This document shows, piece after piece, positions 7,345 through 14,610 of a stretch of DNA of 47,842 nucleotides. The notes below the pieces were generated by a model. The model saw nothing but the letters and a program-made list of their open reading frames with translations. It ran no database searches and was not told the origin of the DNA. How positions within the stretch are numbered: position 1 is the first letter of the stretch; the number at the start of each line of letters is the position of its first letter. The position numbers were made by a program, and so were the translations under genes. The stretch is from Plectonema cf. radiosum LEGE 06105 (GTDB lineage: Bacteria; Cyanobacteriota; Cyanobacteriia; Cyanobacteriales; Nostocaceae), in the NCBI RefSeq assembly GCF_015207665.1, contig NZ_JADEWL010000046.1:1-47842 (forward strand), given 5' to 3'.

Positions 7345-9549
7345 ATGCAAACATTAAATTTCGTTACTCCACAAAATAGCTTACAACAATTAGCAGAAAA
7401 GCATTTCCAAGCTGGAGACTATATTCAAGCAGCTAGATTTTATGAAGAACTGATTACAAATGAATTTGATACAAGAGTTTATTACTGGCATCTGGGTTTG
7501 TGTCTACTTCTTCAGGGCGAACAAGAACAAGCTCAGTTGACCTGGTTTATGGGGATGCAAGAAGGAGAACCAGAGGAAATTGAACAATGGACGCAGGAAT
7601 TATCGTCGGTTATTAATACAGAAGCAGATCGAAGAGAATCTTTAGAAGAATACCAATTAGCGTGGATACTACGACAGCACTTACGAGAAATCAATCCACA
7701 TGATATTAATAATTTATTATATATAGTTAATCTATCTATCATTGTAGGAGAATTCACAAAAGACTTGATAGAATCTCTTGATATAATAGAATTAATAAGT
7801 AATAAAGCGAACGAGATAGACATTAGTTTATTACTATCAACACTAAAAAATGTATTAGGATTTCCGAAAATAGAAGAATTTATATTTGATTTTATAAAAG
7901 CCTGCTTACATTATTCTGGAAATAGAGAAGAGTTTATTGATGCTGTAATGTTGTCTGCTATAGATATTGCTTATTACCGTAAACAGCCTTTACTAGCATC
8001 ACGTTTGGCAGAAATATGTATTGCTTTAGAACCAAATAATCAGGAATTACTGTTACATCTGAGCTTTTTCTATAAAGACTCACACCAGTTTGATAAAAGC
8101 ATTGTCAACGCTAAACATTCATATGATTTAGCACAGACATTACCAGAAAAAGTCTTTGCCAATCATTTATTCATTAGCGCATTAAAGAAAGAATGTAGGG
8201 ATTGGGAAACGTCCTATTCTCAACTACAGCATCAAAAAGCAATCTTAACTAATTTGATTACAGATAATCCTACTAATATTGAAGAGACAGTTAACAATCG
8301 TTTGCACTGTGCTGCATTTTTCTTACCGTATTTTGAAGACAATGCCAGACAAAATCGTCATTTTCAAAACGAAATTGCTCAAATAGTTCAAAATAACTAT
8401 GGCTATTTGCAAAAAAATATTATCACAAAAACGAATAATATTAAAAAGAAAATTTTAAAAATCGGCTATATCTCCCACTGCTTAAAGAAACATTCCGTAG
8501 GTTGGCTAAGTCGATGGATTTTTAGATATCATAATCCAGACAAATTTAAAATATATACTTATTCTATTAATAATTATCATAAAACATCTGATTTTACACA
8601 GATAAATTTTTTTGATCGCTCATACAAATTTTATACATTTGCTCATAATGATAATCAAATATGGGAGAAAATTCAACTTGATGAGATTGATATACTTATA
8701 GATTTAGATAGCATTACCCTTGATATTCAAGGAAAAATTATGGCTGCGAAAGCCGCTCCAATTCAAGTAACTTGGTTAGGTTGGGATGCTTCTGGATTAC
8801 CTAGCATAGATTATTTTATTGCCGATCCTTATGTTTTACCATCCGATGCTGAAGATTACTACAGCGAAAAAATCTGGCGTTTACCTCAAACTTACATTGC
8901 GGTAGATGGTTTTGAAGTAGATGTACCCACATTGCGAAGAGAAGACTTAGGAATTTCTGGCGATGCTATTATTTTCTTTATGGTGCAAAGTAGCTATAAA
9001 ATCAATCTCCCAAATCTACGTTTGCAAATGAAGATTTTAAAAGAAACCCCCAATAGTTATTTGTTGATAAAAGGTTTTGCGGATAAAGATTCTTCACAAG
9101 AGTTTTTTGAAACTGTTGCTGAGGGAGAAGGTGTCTCTTCATCTCAACTACGTTTTTTACCTTTATCTCCTACAGAAGCAACTCACCGCGCTAATTTAGC
9201 AATTGCTGATGTCGTACTTGACACTTACCCCTATAACGGTGCTACAACAACATTGGAAACTCTTTGGATGTGCGTTCCTTTAGTAACAAGAGTTGGCGAA
9301 CAATTTGCCGCTCGTAACAGCTACACGATGATGATGAATGCTGGTATAACCGAAGGCATTGCTTGGACGGATGAAGAGTATATCGAATGGGGAATTCGTT
9401 TGGGGAAAGATGCCAAATTAAGACAAGAAATTTCTTGGAAGCTCAGACAATCTCGTCAAACTGCACCATTATGGAATGCTAAACAATTTACCCGTGAAAT
9501 GGAGAAAGCTTACGAGCAAATGTGGGTGAATTATATTCGCGCCAGGTAA
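7345..9549 (+). CDS. TPR / SPINDLY-type O-GlcNAc-transferase-like glycosyltransferase
   Basis: 734-residue protein with an N-terminal TPR-type helical region (about residues 10-270; FQAGDYIQAARFYEELI is a typical TPR helix pair) and a C-terminal GT41-like catalytic region from about residue 365. The catalytic part opens with KIGYISHCLKKHSVGW. It continues with VTWLGWDASGLPSIDYFIAD, the nucleotide-side lysine context FMVQSSYKINLPNLR, and LDTYPYNGATTTLETLWM followed by RVGEQFAARNSYTMMM. These correspond to the OGT blocks that bind UDP-sugar. In NGATTT the His usual at that position is Ala, as I recall for other cyanobacterial members. The family transfers a sugar to Ser/Thr, and the TPRs choose the acceptor. 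Its position right behind a pilin gene suggests a pilin-glycosylating enzyme, which is inference. Confidence 0.85.
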   Translation: MQTLNFVTPQNSLQQLAEKHFQAGDYIQAARFYEELITNEFDTRVYYWHLGLCLLLQGEQEQAQLTWFMGMQEGEPEEIEQWTQELSSVINTEADRRESLEEYQLAWILRQHLREINPHDINNLLYIVNLSIIVGEFTKDLIESLDIIELISNKANEIDISLLLSTLKNVLGFPKIEEFIFDFIKACLHYSGNREEFIDAVMLSAIDIAYYRKQPLLASRLAEICIALEPNNQELLLHLSFFYKDSHQFDKSIVNAKHSYDLAQTLPEKVFANHLFISALKKECRDWETSYSQLQHQKAILTNLITDNPTNIEETVNNRLHCAAFFLPYFEDNARQNRHFQNEIAQIVQNNYGYLQKNIITKTNNIKKKILKIGYISHCLKKHSVGWLSRWIFRYHNPDKFKIYTYSINNYHKTSDFTQINFFDRSYKFYTFAHNDNQIWEKIQLDEIDILIDLDSITLDIQGKIMAAKAAPIQVTWLGWDASGLPSIDYFIADPYVLPSDAEDYYSEKIWRLPQTYIAVDGFEVDVPTLRREDLGISGDAIIFFMVQSSYKINLPNLRLQMKILKETPNSYLLIKGFADKDSSQEFFETVAEGEGVSSSQLRFLPLSPTEATHRANLAIADVVLDTYPYNGATTTLETLWMCVPLVTRVGEQFAARNSYTMMMNAGITEGIAWTDEEYIEWGIRLGKDAKLRQEISWKLRQSRQTAPLWNAKQFTREMEKAYEQMWVNYIRAR

Positions 9550-9592
9550 ATATAGAAGAAACCGGGCATCTTTCAAAAATACTCAGGGATTT

Positions 9593-9997
9593 TTACCAAA
9601 TCGTATCAATTTCTGCCAAAGCCTGTATTTTTGCATCCCGCGTAACTAGTGGCAAATTGAGATAAAGTGCTGTTGCTGCAATAATTCGATCGGGCATATC
9701 TGGTACGGTATCACGATTAATTTGTCGTAGAACTTCAGCTATAGTTCTATTCAGCGATACGCTAACAATTGATGCGTTTGAAGTATCACAAACACTTAGC
9801 AAGCGTTGAAGTACAAGTTCCGGTAATCTATTTTTCTCTACTAAATAAGAAATTTCAACAATTGAGATGGTAGATATGTAAATTGATTGTCCTGTATTTG
9901 AAGCTTGGTCAAGTCTTAATGAAGCATTTGTTGATAATCTTTGTGGTTCTACTATGTACCAAATTATTGTATGTGTATCCGCGACTACAGCAGTCAT
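9593..9997 (-). CDS. PIN-domain VapC-like toxin
   Basis: 134-residue PIN protein. The first acidic residue is in VVADTHTIIWY, the conserved Glu in ISIVEISYLVEK near residue 49, and the third and fourth acidic residues in MPDRIIAATAL and VTRDAKIQ near the C-terminus. All four expected acidic positions are present, so a Mg-dependent ribonuclease is likely. The ATG at 9997 overlaps the stop of the upstream antitoxin gene by 4 bases (ATGA), giving tight translational coupling. This is the second PIN pair in 7 kb. Its sequence is clearly different from the 3064-3492 copy, so it is not a recent duplication. Confidence 0.9.
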   Translation of the reverse strand: MTAVVADTHTIIWYIVEPQRLSTNASLRLDQASNTGQSIYISTISIVEISYLVEKNRLPELVLQRLLSVCDTSNASIVSVSLNRTIAEVLRQINRDTVPDMPDRIIAATALYLNLPLVTRDAKIQALAEIDTIW

Positions 9998-10224
9998 GAA
10001 ATATCCTCTTTAGGAAAGTTTCCCCACATTTCACGACGTGCTTGTGTAATATCTTCTTCTGAAATGTGAACGTCAAGGTCTGCACACATTCCTTTTATTT
10101 TACGCGAAGAACTTTTTAACAGATTTTTAGCTTTAAGAAATTCTACAAAGTCTAAAACTTCTTGTTGTTTTTCTTCAGGCAATACTCGCAAATTCTCAAT
10201 GATGGCTGCTTCAATATTCATCAC
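9994..10224 (-). CDS. Antitoxin-like protein (DUF2281-type) of the PIN pair
   Basis: 76 residues or 75 from the second Met (MNIEAAIIENLRVLPEEK). The N-terminal segment ENLRVLPEEKQQEVLDFVEFL is the hallmark of DUF2281-like antitoxins next to PIN toxins in cyanobacteria. The C-terminal part (HISEEDITQARREMWGNF) is a typical toxin-binding tail. The stop codon overlaps the start of the toxin gene. No operator palindrome is evident upstream. Confidence 0.85.
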   Translation of the reverse strand: MMNIEAAIIENLRVLPEEKQQEVLDFVEFLKAKNLLKSSSRKIKGMCADLDVHISEEDITQARREMWGNFPKEDIS

Positions 10225-10616
10225 TTTTATTTATTACTTATCAAACAAAGCAAAAAATTATAAACACTTTTTTCACAACAATACCATTTAGTATTGATTG
10301 AATATCTCCTAAATTACCATAAAAATCCCAATTGAAACATGAGAAAGTAGATAGATTTATTATTGAATTGGTGATGTAATAGTTGACACTTACCCCTAGG
10401 ATGATGTTAAAACAGCATTAAGAACTTTATATACTGTGAATAGCTGATTTCTGGAATTATACTCAAATACCTTGCTAGCCATAATCTCAAACAAATACTT
10501 TGCGTTCCTTTGCCTTTAAATGCAAAGTTTCAAGTCATCTGTAGCATAGATGTTTAGTCCTGTACTAGCACTAGTTTTTAAAAAAGCTAAATTTTTAACT
10601 GTTATTTACAATTATT
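10225..10616. other. Intergenic region, nothing recognised
   Basis: About 390 AT-rich bases between the divergent antitoxin (-) and methyltransferase (+) genes. I see no repeat, RNA or clear promoter pair here. It presumably holds both promoters. Confidence 0.5.
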
Positions 10617-11156
10617 ATGACACCAATTAAACTTCATATCGGAGGTAAACAACCTCATGCTGAATGGAAAATTCTCGATATTGAACCACGAGAAGAAGTT
10701 GATTTTATCGGTGATGCAGCTAATTTACAACAGTTTAAAGATAATTCGATTGCAGCAATTTATGCTAGCCATGTTTTAGAACATTTTTATTATGGTCTAA
10801 ATAATGAATTGCTCAATACTCTTTCTGAATGGCACCGTGTTCTAGAACCAGAAGGTAAACTTTATATCAGTGTACCTAATTTACAAACTCTTTGTTGGTT
10901 GTATCTGCATCCCTCTCTCGTACCTTTAGAGAAACATCACCTTATGCGGATTATGTTTGGGGGACAAACTAATGAACATGATGTTCATAAAGTCGGGTTT
11001 GATTTTGATATTTTAGCTTTGTATTTGGAAGAAGTCGGTTTTCAACAATATGAACCCGTATCAGAATTTGGTTTATTTCAAGATTGCAGCAGCTTAAGAA
11101 TATCTGATACCTTAATTAGTCTAAATGTTATTGCTATAAAGTCAGCAAAAAATTAA
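10617..11156 (+). CDS. Small SAM-dependent methyltransferase-like protein
   Basis: 179-residue protein of the COG4627-like predicted methyltransferase group. It starts IKLHIGGKQPHAEWKILDIEP, where HIGG replaces the usual GxGxG loop and DIEP carries the acidic residue that binds the SAM ribose. It continues with IYASHVLEHF (post-I) and a RVLEPEGKLYISVPN block typical of class I methyltransferases. In other bacteria such small enzymes often sit beside polysaccharide or glycan genes. Here the neighbours are the toxin-antitoxin pair and, beyond it, the pilin/OGT locus. No Shine-Dalgarno sequence precedes the ATG. The final codons (SAKN, stop) lie in a 33-base sequence that is repeated 690 bases downstream. 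Confidence 0.8.
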   Translation: MTPIKLHIGGKQPHAEWKILDIEPREEVDFIGDAANLQQFKDNSIAAIYASHVLEHFYYGLNNELLNTLSEWHRVLEPEGKLYISVPNLQTLCWLYLHPSLVPLEKHHLMRIMFGGQTNEHDVHKVGFDFDILALYLEEVGFQQYEPVSEFGLFQDCSSLRISDTLISLNVIAIKSAKN

Positions 11157-11868
11157 AAAATACTTTCGCTTGTAGTGGTCAATTACCCACCAAAATTAAT
11201 GGGACAGATCAGTAGTATTTCTTTTCATTGATTATGACGGGTTTTTATCCCAATCCGCCGGGGAATGTAATTCCCCGTCTAATGGTAAAAGTCCTATAAA
11301 TAGGACTAAAATACAAACCGTCAAATTTAATGAAATGAACTACTAGTATTCCACCACATTAATTTTGAGGAGTTAAAATACCTCTTCGTAGGTTGGGTTA
11401 AGCGAAGCGCAACCCAACGCGGGTGTTGGGCTTCACTACGTTTTGCTTCGCAACGCTTGCGCGAACAGCCCAACCTACAATATTACATTGATTACCCCTC
11501 ATAACTTATGTGGTGGACCACTAGTACTCCGCCACATTAATTTTGAGGAGTTAAAATACCTCTTCGTAGGTTGGGTTAAGCGAAGCGCAACCCAACGCGG
11601 GTGTTGGGCTTCACTACGTTCAGCCCAACCTACAATATTACATTGATTACCCCTCATAACTTATGTGGCGGACCACTAGTACCCCGCCACATTAATTTTG
11701 ATGGTTAACACACTCGTAGTGGGAGCGTCTCGCTCCCTTGTAGTAGCTAGCGAGCTTTCCGGCTCGCACTACCGGGTACCCCTCATAACTTATGTGGCGG
11801 AGTACTAGTAGTCCATTTCATTAATTATGATGGGAGCAAAAAATTAAAAAATACTTTCGTTTGTAGTT
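11145..11868. mobile_element. Nested cluster of miniature inverted-repeat elements flanked by a 33-bp direct repeat
   Basis: A 33-base sequence starting AGCAAAAAATTAAAAAATAC occurs at 11145-11177 and again at 11835-11867 with one visible difference. Between the copies lie at least four non-coding elements. The first (about 11210-11345) has AGTAGT...TTTCATT.A.TATGACGG ends. Three head-to-tail units follow (about 11342-11526, 11520-11682 and 11675-11809), sharing ends of the type ACTAGTACTCCGCCACATTA...TAACTTATGTGGCGGAGTACTAGT. A half end of the first type remains at 11807-11833. No ORF is credible in the block. The short ORF at 11443 is repeat sequence. Confidence 0.85.
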
Positions 11869-12242
11869 TAATTGAAAAATTTTTTTCGTTTTTAGCATAC
11901 CAATACCGCAGCAAAACTATCACTATATTTTGTCAAACAAAGTCGCCCCAATTACCAAAGTAGAAGCTTTCACCTAACACAAAATTACAGATAATTTCAT
12001 ATAAATCAAACATTGACAATTTCATCAAATTCATCAACTATTATTAATTCCATAATATCGAACAAACAAACATAAAACCTTGTATCTACTTCTTGGCTGG
12101 GAGTGTGACTGATCTAATGTTCTCTCTGAGACAGTACCAGAGATGAGCAATTGTTAAAATATTATAAAGAAACTGTTTATATCTGATCAAAATCTAGATG
12201 TTTGCGATAATGTAGATAACGATTAATAAAAACGGTGATTAT
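11869..12242. other. Intergenic region, nothing recognised
   Basis: About 370 AT-rich bases after the repeat cluster with no convincing ORF, RNA or repeat. It may contain degraded repeat material. Confidence 0.4.
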
Positions 12243-12446
12243 TCACAACTCACTATTCATGTTCACCGCCATGTGAAATCGTGTTACAAATTCCCTGCTA
12301 TCAATCGCATTTGTCATGATTTGTACATATTGTATTGAATTAGGCAGCACAAGAGGAAACATTTTCTTTAATTGTGCGAAATCTGCGAGGTTGCTGACAA
12401 GTTGATTAGTTTGATAAGTAATTTTAATGGCTTTTGCTGCGTTCAA
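12243..12446 (-). CDS. Short ORF of unknown function, doubtful
   Basis: A 67-residue frame beginning with TTG (NAAKAIKITYQTNQLV...). It has ordinary amino-acid composition and no membrane segment or known motif. It has no ribosome site and no partner, and lies between repeat DNA and a DUF4327 gene. It could be the remnant of a larger gene. I do not recognise it. Confidence 0.2.
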   Translation of the reverse strand: MNAAKAIKITYQTNQLVSNLADFAQLKKMFPLVLPNSIQYVQIMTNAIDSREFVTRFHMAVNMNSEL

Positions 12447-12642
12447 AAGTTTGTTAGTAGTGATTACCGAACAAAACCAAAATTAACAGTAACTATGTGG
12501 AATTAATTGTGCTATATTCAAGAATAGTGAGACTTGCTTTGCGTGCATTACAAAACTCTACGCAGAGACCATAATTGCAAAACGGAAAGCATTTTTGATT
12601 CAAGCATTTACCTAAACTTTCAGTCTTATTTCATTTGAGGTT

Positions 12643-12861
12643 ATGACTCAACAAGTAATTCACCCAATGGTGAAATTGCAACGCAATGTTCAATCGCTCG
12701 TAGATTCAAATATTATCAAGCCGACAGATAGCATTTGGAAAATTGCTTTGCTTTACGGCGACGAGTGGCAACACTGGAAACGCGAATTGGTTGATTTCGG
12801 ATTTACTATGCAAGATCCTGTTAAGGAATTGCTGGCAGTAGAAGGATGGGATGAAGAATAA
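12643..12861 (+). CDS. DUF4327 family protein
   Basis: 72-residue protein matching the small cyanobacterial DUF4327 family in length and layout. It has a basic N-terminal helix (HPMVKLQRNVQSLVDSNII), then KPTDSIWKIALLYGDEW, then a C-terminal VDFGFTMQDPVKELL segment. No signal peptide or membrane segment is present, so it is likely cytoplasmic. The function of the family is unknown to me. GAGG lies a few bases before the ATG. It is monocistronic, followed by a degraded miniature element at 12875-13010. Confidence 0.85.
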   Translation: MTQQVIHPMVKLQRNVQSLVDSNIIKPTDSIWKIALLYGDEWQHWKRELVDFGFTMQDPVKELLAVEGWDEE

Positions 12862-12874
12862 AATATGAAGTCAC

Positions 12875-13010
12875 AGAGGATGTCTGAAAGTATATGGCGA
12901 CTATAAGTCGTTATTACAAGGGCTAGAAACTCCACCATTATGTGGAATGTATATCTCTAATCTGCCTGAGTGCGGGTTGAACCGCCGAGTAGAAATTATT
13001 TCATCCTTCT
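12875..13010. mobile_element. Degraded miniature element (AGAGGATGTCTGAAA end)
   Basis: The left end AGAGGATGTCTGAAAG (12875-12890) and the weaker inverted right end AGAAGGATGAAAT (read back from 13010) match the ends of the elements at 4634-4911 and 37677-37821. Inside are a GCGACTATAAGTCG hairpin and a GGGTTGAACCGCC half-stem, the same module types as in the other copies. Confidence 0.5.
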
Positions 13011-13024
13011 TAAGATAGTAAAAT

Positions 13025-14251
13025 TCAACTACAGGCTGCTAATGCTGCTGCAAGTTCTTTTGAGGTTTGATATCTATCCCGTGGTAGAGGTTCTGTAACC
13101 TTGTCGATTACTTCTTTTAACATGGGGGTAATAGTGGGAACCTTGGCTACATCAAACCGAAAACTTCGTCCTTGCTGACGATAAAATTTGAATGGATTCT
13201 CCCCTGTGAGTAGAAAAATTAAAGTTGGTCCAACAGCGTATAAATCCGATTGAGTTAGGGGCTGTCCCCGCTCTTGTTCGGGAGCGCAATATCCTTCTGC
13301 ACCGATACGAGTTCCTGGTGCAGTACCAATTTCTTTCACAGCGCCAAAATCCAGCACAACTATACGATTGTCAAAATTTCGCACCATGAGATTAGCCGGT
13401 TTGATATCCCGGTGAATCAACGGTGGATTTTGACTGTGTAAATAATCCAAAATATCGCAAGTTTGGATCATCCATTCAATGGCTTGATTTAAAGTTACAG
13501 GTCCCTTGCGATAAACAAATTTTTCCAAATCTTGCCCGTGGATTAACTCCATCGCCAAGTATTTTTTCTTGTCTTCCACAAAAAAGTCATAATACTTAGG
13601 GATTCCCGGATGGCTGAGCAATCCTAAAGTATCGGCTTCTCGTTGGAATAACTCTTGTGCTTTGGCAATTTTTGCCATATCGGCATTCATTTGTTTAAGC
13701 ACTAATAATTGGGGACGGGCCGTAGTTATACCTATGGGGTCCCAAGCTAGGTAGGTAGTTCCCATCCCTCCCTGTCCTAATGTTCGTAATACTTGATAGT
13801 GACGAATTGTTAGCTGTACCGATAGAGGTTTACCGCAATAAATGCAAAATAGATTATCGGGGGAATTTCCTTCATGGGTGCAGCTTGTAGGTGCAGCTAC
13901 AGGTTTTTTCGCAGATGTCGATTGCTGTTGTAGTTCGGGTAAAAGTTCAAGTTTCAAAATTGGACCACCCCGGGCTAATTGCAGCAAACAATCACCCGTT
14001 AACTGGATGCGAGTAACTAAAACACCATTTAAAAACGTGCCATTGGTACCGTTGCTAATAATTTCCCAATCATCAACATTACCTTTATAATTGTTATTTC
14101 TCAGTTCTAAATGATATCGAGAAACTAAATTACTATCGAGAACAATATCATTATCTGCCGCTCGTCCAACCCGAATTACCGAAGATTCATCAAAGCACCA
14201 ATTTTTTAGCGGGGTTTTGTTTTGTGCTTCTAATAGGGTTAGAGTAATCAC
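13025..14251 (-). CDS. FHA domain - Ser/Thr protein kinase
   Basis: 408-residue cytoplasmic protein kinase. An N-terminal FHA phosphothreonine-binding domain (about residues 25-95; IRVGRAADNDIVL, SRYHLEL, NGTFLNG) is followed by a short Cys-containing linker (C124, C136, C139) that may bind zinc. The Hanks-type kinase domain starts near 150. The glycine loop LGQGGMG is at 158-164, the ATP-binding Lys in LVLKQM near 186, HRDIKPANLM at 280-289, DFG at 301-303 and GYCAPEQERG near 320. All catalytic residues are present, and no membrane segment follows. It lies downstream of a PP2C phosphatase gene on the same strand with 360 bases between, so the two may act on the same targets. Substrates are unknown. 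Confidence 0.93.
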   Translation of the reverse strand: MITLTLLEAQNKTPLKNWCFDESSVIRVGRAADNDIVLDSNLVSRYHLELRNNNYKGNVDDWEIISNGTNGTFLNGVLVTRIQLTGDCLLQLARGGPILKLELLPELQQQSTSAKKPVAAPTSCTHEGNSPDNLFCIYCGKPLSVQLTIRHYQVLRTLGQGGMGTTYLAWDPIGITTARPQLLVLKQMNADMAKIAKAQELFQREADTLGLLSHPGIPKYYDFFVEDKKKYLAMELIHGQDLEKFVYRKGPVTLNQAIEWMIQTCDILDYLHSQNPPLIHRDIKPANLMVRNFDNRIVVLDFGAVKEIGTAPGTRIGAEGYCAPEQERGQPLTQSDLYAVGPTLIFLLTGENPFKFYRQQGRSFRFDVAKVPTITPMLKEVIDKVTEPLPRDRYQTSKELAAALAACS

Positions 14252-14610
14252 GATACTTAGGAACTATAAATTATTAAGGATGAGTGATAAAGAGAAAAAC
14301 AGAAAAACTTGAAATTATCAATGTCTTAATTTAAGCACAGATTATCTAGGTAAGTAGGGATGCAAAAATATTTATACGTGAGGTGAGAAGTCGAGTTTTT
14401 ATAATGGTTATCTGGTTTTACGAATATTTAAGATAAAAAACCCGACTTTTTAAAGCTTGAACTGACGTATATATATATATTGAATTTGGTGTAACTACTT
14501 ATCTATCATAACTTTGAGCTAAATTATCAGATTTGAGATTTTAGAAACTCCGAAAACCCAGCTATAGCTAAAACAAGATAAATTTATTATTAATTATTCA
14601 TATTAATTAT
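14252..14610. repeat. Gap with palindromic repeat GAAGTCGRGTTTTT
   Basis: Non-coding. GAGAAGTCGAGTTTTTATAA near 14386-14405 pairs with AAAAAACCCGACTTTTT near 14436-14452, a second copy of the element at 4930-5003. A TATATATATATA run lies near 14469-14480. The element sits between the phosphatase and kinase genes and might attenuate read-through. Confidence 0.7.

Noticed and set aside
11443-11646. 67-residue ORF in the repeat cluster
   Set aside because: Reads through two miniature-element units; the same sequence is repeated nearby without an intact frame.
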